A stretch of 58,491 bases of DNA from Ammoniphilus sp. YIM 78166 (GTDB lineage Bacteria; Bacillota; Bacilli; Aneurinibacillales; RAOX-1), in the NCBI RefSeq assembly GCF_004522215.1, contig NZ_SDLR01000013.1, positions 1 to 58,491 on the forward strand, read 5' to 3'. The stretch's first letter is position 1. The number at the start of each line of letters is the position of its first letter. The translations under genes and the position numbers were made by a program. The notes under the pieces are model-generated. The model searched no databases. It was not told where the DNA came from and saw nothing but the letters and a program-made list of their open reading frames with translations. Shown here piece by piece: positions 16,663 to 24,645 of the stretch.

Positions 16663-16679
16663 TGCAAGGGTTATGCCAA
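16663..16679 (-). promoter_or_regulatory. Sigma-54 promoter of R2lox gene
   Basis: Minus strand TTGGCATAACCCTTGCA, GG-N10-GC, about 50 bases before the ATG at 16614. Confidence 0.82.
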
Positions 16680-16728
16680 TGAGCAAATGCTGTAATATCA
16701 ATAGTCTAGAGAGGATAGGTGAAGCTAG

Positions 16729-16768
16729 TGGAACGACACTCGTTCCATCTGTCACCACTGCCGTTCCA
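16729..16768. promoter_or_regulatory. Shared enhancer between divergent R2lox and BenE sigma-54 promoters
   Basis: TGGAACGACACTCGTTCCA at 16729 is a full site. TGTCACCACTGCCGTTCCA at 16750 keeps only the right half. It lies between the -24/-12 elements at 16663 (minus) and 16840 (plus). Confidence 0.7.
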
Positions 16769-16839
16769 CATGGAATTTTGTTATAATTCTAAAAGTATCA
16801 CTTCCTAATTAAATCAACTGTCACCTTTGACATCATAAC

Positions 16840-16856
16840 TTGGCATCATTCTTGCT
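16840..16856 (+). promoter_or_regulatory. Sigma-54 promoter of BenE-type transporter gene
   Basis: TTGGCATCATTCTTGCT, GG-N10-GC, 46 bases before the GTG start. Confidence 0.85.
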
Positions 16857-16901
16857 TGTGGTATGAAAGCGTAAGCAAAAAATATATGAGGAGGGTTACG
16901 A

Positions 16902-18185
16902 GTGAGTGCCAAAAAGGAAAGAATAATTGAAACAGGTCCAGGCATCATGTCCGGGCTTCGGGATTTGCCCAAGCACCTAAACACCAAATCTGTCACAGCG
17001 GGAACCCTGGCTGCGATCTTTGGTTGTACAGGACCTGCCCTGATTGTCATGGGGGCGGCGGAGAAGGGGGGATTTACACCTGAACAGACGATTTCTTGGC
17101 TATTTTCCATTTACTTTTTCGGTGGCCTGTTTAGTATCATTATGGCGTTAAGGTTTAAGACTCCCATTAATGGCGCGTATTCCATCCCTGGGGCTGTTCT
17201 CATGGCGACCGCTCTTCTTACCTTTAATATCCATGAAGCGTCCGGGGCCTATATGATGGCAGGGATCCTGGTGTTCATCTTGGGGATATCGGGTACGATC
17301 GGGAAAATCATGAAATGGATTCCTTTGCCGATCATCATGGGAATGATTGCGGGAGCGATGTTTCGATTCGCGCTGGGTATCGTCGACTCCATTCAGGCCG
17401 CTCCCTTTATCGCGGGAGCAACGGTGATTTCGTTCTTGATCTTTTACCGTTTGTGGAAGCGGTTTCCGCCTATTCTTGGGGCTTTAGGCGTAGGCGTGCT
17501 CGTAGCTTGGACCACAGGGCAAATCCAGGTTCAAACCATGGAGATTGGTTTGGCTCTTCCTCAATTTGTGGCCCCCGTATTCACCCTGGATGCCTTCTTA
17601 TCGATTGCGCTTCCCCTGGCCGTCCTCGTCATTGGGGCAGAAAATGCCCAAGCGACAGGCGTATTGATCTCCCAAGGGTATAAAGCGCCTGTCAATTACA
17701 TGACTACGATTTCGGGGATCGGGGGGATGGTCACATCGCTGTTTGGAGGCCACAATGCCAACATCGCAGGTCCGATGACCGCCCTTTGTTCATCTGAATT
17801 GGCAGGAGACAAGAAAGAGGGGCGCTACGCGGCAACTGTCGTGGATGGCGTTCTGTTTACCGGATTCGGGTTGATCGCGGGGATTGCGGTGCCAGTGCTT
17901 CTGGCTCTGCCCCGAACGCTGATTTCAACCGTTGCGGGTCTTGCGATGCTGGCGGTATTAATTTCGGTTTTCCAAGGAGCTTTCTCAGGGAAGAAGTTTC
18001 AGTTTGGCGCATTTTCCGCGTTTGTCGTGGCTATGTCCGGGATTACCATCTTTAAGATCAGCGCGCCATTCTGGGCGTTGATCATCGGAGTCGCAGTCTC
18101 CTACATCGTGGAACAAAACCATTTCAGTTTGAAAAAGGCGGATGCACCTCTGGAGAATGAAGATAAAATCGTGGTGAATCATTAA
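16902..18185 (+). CDS. BenE-family (benzoate/proton symporter-like) transporter
   Basis: A 427-residue membrane protein with 11-12 hydrophobic segments. GTG start with GAGGAGG upstream. BenE hallmarks: the short glycine-rich N-terminus before TM1 (AGTLAAIFGCTGPALIVMGA), IPLPIIMGMIAGAM, and the central motif GENAQATGVLISQGYKAPVN followed by the GGHNANIAGPMTALC loop. BenE proteins import aromatic carboxylates with protons, and a furan carboxylate is a close analogue. Single-gene transcript from its own sigma-54 promoter, divergent from the R2lox gene. Confidence 0.88.
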   Translation: MSAKKERIIETGPGIMSGLRDLPKHLNTKSVTAGTLAAIFGCTGPALIVMGAAEKGGFTPEQTISWLFSIYFFGGLFSIIMALRFKTPINGAYSIPGAVLMATALLTFNIHEASGAYMMAGILVFILGISGTIGKIMKWIPLPIIMGMIAGAMFRFALGIVDSIQAAPFIAGATVISFLIFYRLWKRFPPILGALGVGVLVAWTTGQIQVQTMEIGLALPQFVAPVFTLDAFLSIALPLAVLVIGAENAQATGVLISQGYKAPVNYMTTISGIGGMVTSLFGGHNANIAGPMTALCSSELAGDKKEGRYAATVVDGVLFTGFGLIAGIAVPVLLALPRTLISTVAGLAMLAVLISVFQGAFSGKKFQFGAFSAFVVAMSGITIFKISAPFWALIIGVAVSYIVEQNHFSLKKADAPLENEDKIVVNH

Positions 18186-18196
18186 GGAAATGAAGA

Positions 18197-18243
18197 GGGT
18201 GTCCCTAAAGGCTGGTAAGAACGGCTACTGGGGTACCCTTTTT
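18197..18243 (+). terminator. Probable terminator after BenE-type gene
   Basis: GAGGGTGTCCC can pair with GGGGTACCCTTTTTC across an internal hairpin, followed by TTTTT. The stem contains mismatches. Confidence 0.55.
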
Positions 18244-18268
18244 CTGTAGGATTGACCATGAGGTGGAA

Positions 18269-18307
18269 TGGTAGCGCATCCATTCCGGTGGAAACTATGG
18301 GTTTCCA
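18269..18307 (+). promoter_or_regulatory. Paired enhancer (UAS) for dctQM operon
   Basis: TGGTAGCGCATCCATTCCG at 18269 and TGGAAACTATGGGTTTCCA at 18289, 20 bp apart, ending 38 bases before the -24/-12 element. Confidence 0.75.
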
Positions 18308-18345
18308 GTTTGTTAGCCAGGTTAAACGTAGATGAAGCTCCATCG

Positions 18346-18362
18346 CTGGCATGATCCTTGCT
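18346..18362 (+). promoter_or_regulatory. Sigma-54 promoter of dctQM-regulator operon
   Basis: CTGGCATGATCCTTGCT, GG-N10-GC, 42 bases before the dctQ-like start. Confidence 0.83.
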
Positions 18363-18403
18363 TTGATAATATTGAAAGCGCAAACAGAAATGGGGGATAA
18401 AGT

Positions 18404-18928
18404 TTGAAAACCGTAACAAGTTGGGCGTATAGCGCTTCGAAAGCATTGATTACTATCTTTGGCATCGTGATGACGGTTGTGATCATCGCCCAGGTGTTTT
18501 GCCGGACCTTTTTGGGCTTTTCTATCTATTGGGCCGAAGAGCTGGCTCGCTATTTACTGGTCTGGATTACTTTCCTGGGTGCCAGCATGGCTTTTCGCAA
18601 TGCCGATCTTGCCTCGTTTGATTTGGTTCAGAAAAAGCTCAAACCGGAGTGGCAATGGATCTATCGGCTCTTCATCGAGGCTTCCGTGCTGTTTTTTGTG
18701 GCGGTTGCCTTCTACTACGGGATCAAGCAGACCTTTTCCCCGAGCATCATGAATCAGGTATCGCCTGCATTAAGGCTTCCGATGAGCGTCAATTATATGG
18801 CGGTTCCCGCCGGGTTTGGACTGATGCTGATCTACGGACTATCCTCAATCATCACGCTCTTTCTTAATCAGCGGAAAAAGGAAGAGGTAGAAAGCTATCA
18901 AGTGGGAGTAGCAAAGGAGGCAAAATAG
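18404..18928 (+). CDS. TRAP transporter small permease subunit (DctQ family)
   Basis: 174 residues, TTG start with GGGGG upstream, four predicted membrane helices. Family motif region: FSIYWAEELARYLLVWITFL (Trp-Ala-Glu-Glu). It associates with the DctM subunit whose gene overlaps its stop by one base. The matching DctP receptor is probably encoded at 10857-11909, in another operon with the same promoter type. Confidence 0.88.
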   Translation: MKTVTSWAYSASKALITIFGIVMTVVIIAQVFCRTFLGFSIYWAEELARYLLVWITFLGASMAFRNADLASFDLVQKKLKPEWQWIYRLFIEASVLFFVAVAFYYGIKQTFSPSIMNQVSPALRLPMSVNYMAVPAGFGLMLIYGLSSIITLFLNQRKKEEVESYQVGVAKEAK

Positions 18929-20208
18929 TGGCAGTAACGATTATCTCTCTATTCTTTGGGTTTCTGGTCGCCGGCATTCCGATCGCCATGGTACTGGGCT
19001 TAACCAGCGTCGTATATATCCTGATCTCAGGGAACTTCGCTTTCTTGATGAATGTTCCGCAGCGGATGTTCATCGCTGCCGATAATTTTAGCCTGATGGC
19101 CATTCCGCTGTTTATTTTGGCAGGGGAGTTGATGAATAGCGGGGGGATCACGAAGAGACTGACCGACTTCTCCCGCTCCTTGATCGGTCACCTCCGCGGC
19201 GGACTGGCCTACGTGAATATTCTGGTGTCCATGTTCCTGTCGGCGATCATCGGATCCGCCAATGCCGTGGCTGCGATCCAGAGCACTTCGATGGTTCCGG
19301 AAATGAAGAAAGACAAGTATGATGAGGACTATTCAGCTGCGGTGACAGCCGCCTCCTCGATTATGGGCCCCATTATTCCGCCTAGCATGGTGTTTATCGT
19401 CTATGGAGTTTCGGCCAGCGCCTCCATAGGAGCCCTCTTTATTGCAGGGATTATTCCGGGGCTTCTGTTGTTTTTAGCCTTTATGGTGATTGCCTATTTT
19501 TATGCCAGGAAGAAAAACTTCCCGACGAAAGAAAGAGTCCCCCTGAGCGGGATCCTCCAAAGCACGCTAAAGGCAATCCCCTGTCTGATCATCCCGATTG
19601 TGATCGTGGGAGGAATCGTATCGGGAAGCTTTACTCCTACGGAAGCTGGGGCGATAGGAAGCTTTATTGCTTTTGTAGTGGGAATGTTCGTTTACCGGGA
19701 GCTGAAATGGGTCGATTTGCCTGGAATCTTTACAAGAATGGGCCTCGTCACCGCTTCCATTATGATTATTGTCGCTACGGCTAATATTTTTGGCTGGACG
19801 CTAGCGATTGAAAGAATTCCGCAAATGATTGCGGAAGGAATTCTGAACATCTCTACCAATCCGCTAGTTGTGCTTTTGATCATTAATATCCTGCTATTGA
19901 TCGTCGGCTGTTTTCTGGAGCCTTTTGCAGCGATTATTATTTTGGTGCCGGTGCTGCTTCCGGTCATCACCCAGTTAGGGATCGATCCCGTCCATTTTGG
20001 CGTGATTGTGACGCTGAATCTCGTGATCGGCTTAATTACCCCGCCCGTCGGGATTGTCTTGTTCGTCATTTCGGGGATTACCAAAGTTCCGCTGTCCAAT
20101 CTTAGCCGGTCCGTCCTTCCTTTTATCGGGGCCGCTATCGTGGTCCTATTGATCGTCACCTATTGGCCTGACCTGATCCTGTACCTGCCGGATAAATTCT
20201 TTAGATAA
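18928..20208 (+). CDS. TRAP transporter large permease subunit (DctM family)
   Basis: 426 residues, GTG start overlapping the DctQ stop. About 12 membrane helices with DctM motifs (AIPLFILAGELMNSGGIT, SAIIGSANAVAAIQS, MGPIIPPSMVFIVYG, GLITPPVGIVLFV). It forms the ion-coupled channel with DctQ. Its stop overlaps the start of the sigma-54 activator gene (TAATG), so transporter and regulator are made together and the system should feed back on its own expression. Confidence 0.92.
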   Translation: MAVTIISLFFGFLVAGIPIAMVLGLTSVVYILISGNFAFLMNVPQRMFIAADNFSLMAIPLFILAGELMNSGGITKRLTDFSRSLIGHLRGGLAYVNILVSMFLSAIIGSANAVAAIQSTSMVPEMKKDKYDEDYSAAVTAASSIMGPIIPPSMVFIVYGVSASASIGALFIAGIIPGLLLFLAFMVIAYFYARKKNFPTKERVPLSGILQSTLKAIPCLIIPIVIVGGIVSGSFTPTEAGAIGSFIAFVVGMFVYRELKWVDLPGIFTRMGLVTASIMIIVATANIFGWTLAIERIPQMIAEGILNISTNPLVVLLIINILLLIVGCFLEPFAAIIILVPVLLPVITQLGIDPVHFGVIVTLNLVIGLITPPVGIVLFVISGITKVPLSNLSRSVLPFIGAAIVVLLIVTYWPDLILYLPDKFFR

Positions 20209-21575
20209 TGTTCGACTTGGAGCTGTATGAGGCCATAGTGGATAACCTGTATGACGGAATCACGGTGACGGATAGCCAAGGAGAAATCCTTTTGGTGAAC
20301 CAAGCCTTGGAAAAACTGAGCGGAATCCCCAGAACCTCTTATGTTGGCAGGAATATTCGCGATATTATTCGGAGCGGCATCTTTCAAAAACCGTCCGTAA
20401 CCCTCAGGGCCCTCACGGAAAAGAAAAACATTACTGATTTTCAGCAGTATCAGAACGGGATCACGGTGCTGGTTACGGCGGTACCGTTGTTTGACTCCCA
20501 GCAAAACTTAGTACGGATCCTGGCTAATATCCATGATATTACGGAATTGATGATTACGAAAAGCAAATTGGACGAAACGGAAAAGTTGTCTGCCAAGTAT
20601 TTTTCTGAGTTGGTAGGCCTTCGCAAGCACTATCAAAAAAGGGGGATTATAACGGCAAGCGATCAGATGCATGACATGCTTGAGCTGATTGCCAGGGTGG
20701 CGCCCACCGATTCCACCATCTTGCTCTTGGGGGAATCCGGGGTTGGAAAAGAAGTGTTGGCCAGGGAAGTCCATGAAAATAGCAAGCGAAGCGAATCCGG
20801 GGCTTTTATCAAAGTGAATTGCGGAGCGATTCCGGCTGATCTGCTGGAGTCTGAATTTTTCGGCTATGCGCCGGGCGCGTTTACGGGAGCAAGAAAAGAA
20901 GGCAAGCCCGGCTTGTTTGAATTAGCCGATCAAGGAACGCTTTTTTTGGATGAAGTGGGAGAACTGCCGCTGCCCCTTCAGGTGAAATTGCTGAGAGTTT
21001 TACAGGAGCAGCAATTTACCCGAGTGGGTGGAACGGATCTGATTGAAGTCAATACGCGCATCGTCGCAGCAACCAATCGGAATTTGGAGGCGATGGTAGC
21101 CAAGGGTGAATTTAGGGAGGATTTATATTACCGATTGCATGTTATTCCGATCCATATTCCTCCTTTAAGAGAGCGAAGGGAGGATATCCCGCTTCTCATC
21201 GGTCATTTCCTTCGCGTGTTCAGTGAAAAGTACAACATTCGCAAGTCGATTTCCCCTGAAGCGCTCGAGCATGCCGAGCGCTATCACTGGCCCGGAAACA
21301 TTCGGGAGCTCTCGAATGTCGTGGAACGGCTTGTGCTAACGACCAAAGAGGACTGCATGGAGAAAGAGGACTTGCCTTTCATCAAAGCGAGCCCATCATC
21401 TGGTGTCTCCCCGTTCCTTGATCTGGACGGAGGGAACTTGTTTGAAGCCATGGAGAAAAAGCTCATTCTTTCCATCCTTGAAAGCGAAGGAAGCATCCGC
21501 CGTGCTGCCAAGAAGCTAGGGGTATCGCATACGACACTTATCCGGAAAATGACGAAGCATGAGCTCAGAAATTGA
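20208..21575 (+). CDS. Sigma-54-dependent activator, PAS-AAA+-HTH
   Basis: 455 residues, RocR/PrdR-like layout. PAS sensor domain about 1-115 (DGITVTDSQGEILLVNQALEK); AAA+ domain about 150-375 with Walker A GESGVGKE (175-182), the sigma-54 contact loop GAFTGA (223-228) and Walker B TLFLDEVGE; C-terminal Fis-type helix-turn-helix (GSIRRAAKKLGVSHTTLIRK). No response-regulator receiver domain, so a small-molecule signal read by PAS is likely. Encoded in the dctQM transcript, itself behind a -24/-12 promoter, which implies autoactivation. A prime candidate to bind the TGGAA-N9-TTCCA enhancers of the island. Confidence 0.92.
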   Translation: MFDLELYEAIVDNLYDGITVTDSQGEILLVNQALEKLSGIPRTSYVGRNIRDIIRSGIFQKPSVTLRALTEKKNITDFQQYQNGITVLVTAVPLFDSQQNLVRILANIHDITELMITKSKLDETEKLSAKYFSELVGLRKHYQKRGIITASDQMHDMLELIARVAPTDSTILLLGESGVGKEVLAREVHENSKRSESGAFIKVNCGAIPADLLESEFFGYAPGAFTGARKEGKPGLFELADQGTLFLDEVGELPLPLQVKLLRVLQEQQFTRVGGTDLIEVNTRIVAATNRNLEAMVAKGEFREDLYYRLHVIPIHIPPLRERREDIPLLIGHFLRVFSEKYNIRKSISPEALEHAERYHWPGNIRELSNVVERLVLTTKEDCMEKEDLPFIKASPSSGVSPFLDLDGGNLFEAMEKKLILSILESEGSIRRAAKKLGVSHTTLIRKMTKHELRN

Positions 21576-21635
21576 ACCTCAAAAACCAACGGGTCTGACC
21601 CCCACGTTGTGGGAGTCGGCCCCTTCGTCGTTTGG

Positions 21636-21674
21636 TGGAAATGCGTTCTTTCCGCTGGAACTCCATGGTTTCCA
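21636..21674. promoter_or_regulatory. Enhancer pair without adjacent plus-strand promoter (possible downstream enhancer)
   Basis: TGGAAATGCGTTCTTTCCG at 21636 and TGGAACTCCATGGTTTCCA at 21656, 20 bp apart and as good as the others. It lies past the 3' end of the EamA gene, whose sigma-54 promoter is 1.05 kb away. No -24/-12 element was seen in the 70 bases that follow. Confidence 0.68.
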
Positions 21675-21746
21675 TTTTTTACGAGTGAAAGTTATAAATC
21701 TTTCATCTTGTTGTAATGTTATAATGTTGTCTATATTCCAAACTCA

Positions 21747-22676
21747 TTACATGGCACTTTTCTTTGTGCTCATTTCCAATTGTACAGGCTGCGGTCTTTT
21801 TCTTGTTGTTAAGTACACGCCATAGGCGACAAACAGACCGCCTATCACCTGGCTTAGGGTGATCCATTCTCGCAGAACGATGGTAGAAACCAGAGCGGTG
21901 ATGACGGGAACCAGATAGAGATACATCGAAGCGGTATGGGTTCCCAGGGCATTCATGCCGTAATTCCACCATAAGAAGGCGAGTACCGAAGCGCTAATGG
22001 CTAAATAGATGATCCCGCTTACGGTTTCCCACGTCATTCCAGTCACTGGATGATCGATGATCGTCCAAAGGAAGGCGGGCAATAACAGCACCACGCCGAT
22101 GACACTGGTGATGGTGATGGTCGTAAGCAAGGGGAACAGCTGCATGAGCTCCTTCGATAGAATGGAATAGGCAGCCCAGGCCAGTACGGCACCTACCATA
22201 ATCAGATCTCCCGTATTGAAATCGAGGGAAAGCAGGGTTTCTACTTTCCCTTGCGAAAGGACGATGCACACCCCTGCGGTGGCCAAAACCATACCGAGTA
22301 CTTGGATTCTATGAAGGACCTCCTTTCGGAAAAAATAATAGAAACAAGCGATCAGAATGGGGGTGGCCGTATTAATGAGCATGGTGTTGGTTGGACTGGT
22401 GAACTTGACGGCAATATAGGTGCAGGTCTGAAATAAGGTGACCCCAAACAGGGCAGTGAAGAAAAAGAGCTTCCAGTGCGCCAGGACCTTCCTAAAATCA
22501 ATCTTCTCTCTCCATAGGGTCAATGGGATGAGGATCAGGAGAGCCGTTAACCATCGAAGAGTAGATACGGCAACGGGATGAAGAGATTCATTCAGTACCT
22601 TTCCAACGACAGGATTTACGCCCCAACATATACAAGCCCCTAACAAGAGTACATGCGGCAAGATCACTTTTTTCAT
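21747..22676 (-). CDS. EamA/DMT-family membrane transporter
   Basis: 309 residues, ten predicted membrane helices in two EamA halves (LLGACICWGVNPVVGKVLNE near the N-terminus; VGAVLAWAAYSILSKELMQ in the second half). Drug/metabolite-transporter proteins usually export metabolites or amino acids. AAAGGAGG lies before the ATG, and a sigma-54 promoter lies about 31 bases upstream, placing it in the island regulon. A possible role is export of a toxic or excess intermediate; the substrate is not visible. Confidence 0.88.
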   Translation of the reverse strand: MKKVILPHVLLLGACICWGVNPVVGKVLNESLHPVAVSTLRWLTALLILIPLTLWREKIDFRKVLAHWKLFFFTALFGVTLFQTCTYIAVKFTSPTNTMLINTATPILIACFYYFFRKEVLHRIQVLGMVLATAGVCIVLSQGKVETLLSLDFNTGDLIMVGAVLAWAAYSILSKELMQLFPLLTTITITSVIGVVLLLPAFLWTIIDHPVTGMTWETVSGIIYLAISASVLAFLWWNYGMNALGTHTASMYLYLVPVITALVSTIVLREWITLSQVIGGLFVAYGVYLTTRKRPQPVQLEMSTKKSAM

Positions 22677-22706
22677 TCGGTCTGTCCTCCTTTTACTTGT
22701 AGCTGA

Positions 22707-22723
22707 TGCAATACTAATGCCAA
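22707..22723 (-). promoter_or_regulatory. Sigma-54 promoter of EamA gene
   Basis: Minus strand TTGGCATTAGTATTGCA, GG-N10-GC. No TGGAA-N9-TTCCA pair was found upstream of it, where the second activator gene begins. Confidence 0.8.
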
Positions 22724-22760
22724 CTGAAAGAGAACATAGAGTAGAGAAGGGGTGTTAAGA

Positions 22761-24512
22761 ATGGGAATAGTACACTTAGTAGAAACCTCGGTCCCAACGA
22801 TCCAGAGCCAATCCCTGGTGAGGCATGCTATTGAAATCATCAAAAATTACGATGTGGATGGTATTCCTGTTTTAGAGGGCGAAAAATACATGGGGATGGT
22901 GTATGCAAGGAAGCTCTTGGGGGCAGGGCTTGACGAGCCGGTTATCGCGCACATCATTGCAGACCGTGTGACGGTAACAGGAGAAATTACCCTGCAAGGC
23001 TTCCCTGCTTTATCCGAACGGTATGTACCTATTGTGGAGGACGGGATGTACAAGGGGTGCATGGATGGCAAGTATCTTTTTGCCCTGTTCCGCGACCAGT
23101 TCCAGCAGCAGCAGTCCGTCATCGATCAGTCTTACGACGGAATCCTCATTGCTGATGCGCAAGGGGACATCTTATACATTAACAAGGCCTTCGAGCAAAT
23201 GACCCTGCTTAAGAAATCGGAGCTGGAAGGCAAGCATATGACGGATCTGGTCAACAAGGGGTTGTTTCGCAATGAGTCCGTGGTGATGAAAACCTTGCAA
23301 ACGGGAAAGCCCTATACCAATGTGCAATCCTATAAAAACAGCGGGCTGCACACCCTCGTCACTGCGGCCCCCGTCCATGATGAGCGCGGTGAACTAAAGT
23401 TTGTCTTGGCTAATGTCCGGGATATTTCGGAGCTTACCCGCTTGCAGAAGCAGCTGGAAACGTCTCAGGAGAAACTCAAGCAGCTGCAGTTCGAAAACAT
23501 GAAATCCACGGGCAAGCTGATCGCCTACAGCGAAGAAATGGAGGCTGTTCTTGATTTGGTGTATCACGTCGCTTCGTCCGATTCGACCGTGCTTCTGCTC
23601 GGGGAATCCGGAGTAGGAAAAGAAGTCATGGCCAAGATTCTACATGAAAACAGTTCCCGGGTGGAGACGGGAACCTTCATGAAAGTCAACTGCGGAGCCA
23701 TTCCTCCTAATTTATTGGAGTCCGAGTTATTTGGCTATGATCAGGGAGCGTTTACGGGGGCGAAAAAGGGAGGAAAGCCGGGCATTTTTGAGCTGGCGCA
23801 CAATGGGACCCTATTTCTCGACGAAATCGGAGAGCTGCCGCTGGACATGCAGGTGAAATTACTTAGAGTCCTTCAGGAGCAAGAAATCATGCGCGTAGGA
23901 GGCGTAACGCCCGTTAAGATCCATGTTCGCATCATTGCTGCAACCAATCGCGATTTGGAAGACATGATAAAACAGGGAACGTTCCGTCAGGACTTATATT
24001 ACCGCTTAAACGTCGTACCGATTAAAATCCCACCGATTAGAGAACGCAAGGCGGATATTGTTCCTTTACTCGGGCATTTCCTCAAGTTTTTTAATGAAAA
24101 ATATCATTATTCGAAGAAGTTTTCCAGTGAAGCGGTTGATCAGCTCATGATGTACGGCTTTCCGGGGAATGTCAGAGAGTTGTCCAATCTCGTGGAGCGG
24201 CTGGTTTTGACTTGCCGGGAGGATATTATGGATGTCCGCCATTTGCCAAGCAATGTCGTTCAGGATATCAGCCAAACAGAATCCCGCTTAAAAGTAGCCG
24301 AGCCTCGCGAGGAGGAAGATATCCTGATGCTAGGATGGGACGATCCCCTGCAGGAGGAAAACCGATTTGAACAGCTGGAAAAGGAAGCCTTGGTCAAGGC
24401 TTTAAAAAGATACGGATCGGTTCGCAAAACCGGGAAAGCGATGGGGGTATCCCATACCACGGTACTCAAAAAAATGAAGAAATTTGGCCTAACGGCGGGT
24501 CAGATCCCATAG
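22761..24512 (+). CDS. Sigma-54-dependent activator, CBS-PAS-AAA+-HTH
   Basis: 583 residues from the ATG at 22761 (AAGGGG 9 bases upstream; a GTG at 22752 is too close to it). The N-terminal ~110 residues look like a CBS-domain pair (IIKNYDVDGIPVLEGEKYMG, then RYVPIVEDGMYKG). PAS about 118-225; AAA+ about 250-485 with Walker A GESGVGKE (281-288), GAFTGA (329-334) and LFLDEIGEL; Fis-type HTH at the end (GSVRKTGKAMGVSHTTVLKK). The AAA+ part is closely similar to the activator at 20208, so the two are paralogues with different sensor modules. The CBS pair suggests a second input such as an adenine nucleotide. Divergent from the EamA gene; a terminator follows. Confidence 0.9.
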   Translation: MGIVHLVETSVPTIQSQSLVRHAIEIIKNYDVDGIPVLEGEKYMGMVYARKLLGAGLDEPVIAHIIADRVTVTGEITLQGFPALSERYVPIVEDGMYKGCMDGKYLFALFRDQFQQQQSVIDQSYDGILIADAQGDILYINKAFEQMTLLKKSELEGKHMTDLVNKGLFRNESVVMKTLQTGKPYTNVQSYKNSGLHTLVTAAPVHDERGELKFVLANVRDISELTRLQKQLETSQEKLKQLQFENMKSTGKLIAYSEEMEAVLDLVYHVASSDSTVLLLGESGVGKEVMAKILHENSSRVETGTFMKVNCGAIPPNLLESELFGYDQGAFTGAKKGGKPGIFELAHNGTLFLDEIGELPLDMQVKLLRVLQEQEIMRVGGVTPVKIHVRIIAATNRDLEDMIKQGTFRQDLYYRLNVVPIKIPPIRERKADIVPLLGHFLKFFNEKYHYSKKFSSEAVDQLMMYGFPGNVRELSNLVERLVLTCREDIMDVRHLPSNVVQDISQTESRLKVAEPREEEDILMLGWDDPLQEENRFEQLEKEALVKALKRYGSVRKTGKAMGVSHTTVLKKMKKFGLTAGQIP

Positions 24513-24526
24513 GGGGTTGAGACAAG

Positions 24527-24561
24527 GACAGAGTTGCTCTGTCTTTTTTTTTTTTTTTTTT
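24527..24561 (+). terminator. Strong terminator after second activator gene
   Basis: GACAGAG/CTCTGTC with loop TTG, followed by 18 T residues. Confidence 0.92.
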
Positions 24562-24567
24562 GTCAAA

Positions 24568-24607
24568 TGGAAACGCACTCATTCCATGTGGAAATGGAGG
24601 GTTTCCA
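24568..24607 (+). promoter_or_regulatory. Paired enhancer (UAS) for the Mo-hydroxylase/decarboxylase operon
   Basis: TGGAAACGCACTCATTCCA at 24568 and TGGAAATGGAGGGTTTCCA at 24589, 21 bp apart, ending 38 bases before the -24/-12 element. Confidence 0.8.
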
Positions 24608-24645
24608 CTTCGGTGCTCAAGACGGCTGATTTTAGATATAAAAAG

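Noticed and set aside
16615..16758. Longer N-terminus for the R2lox protein
   Set aside because: The extension covers the -24/-12 promoter and enhancer, and the similarity to known R2lox proteins begins after 16614.
21713..21790. A sigma-54 promoter directly after the enhancer pair at 21636
   Set aside because: The best candidate (GGCAC near 21753) has no GC at the required 10-base distance; spacing is 13.
22251..22436. Small plus-strand frames inside the EamA and catabolic genes
   Set aside because: They are antisense or out-of-frame shadows of well-supported genes, without ribosome sites or protein-like composition.
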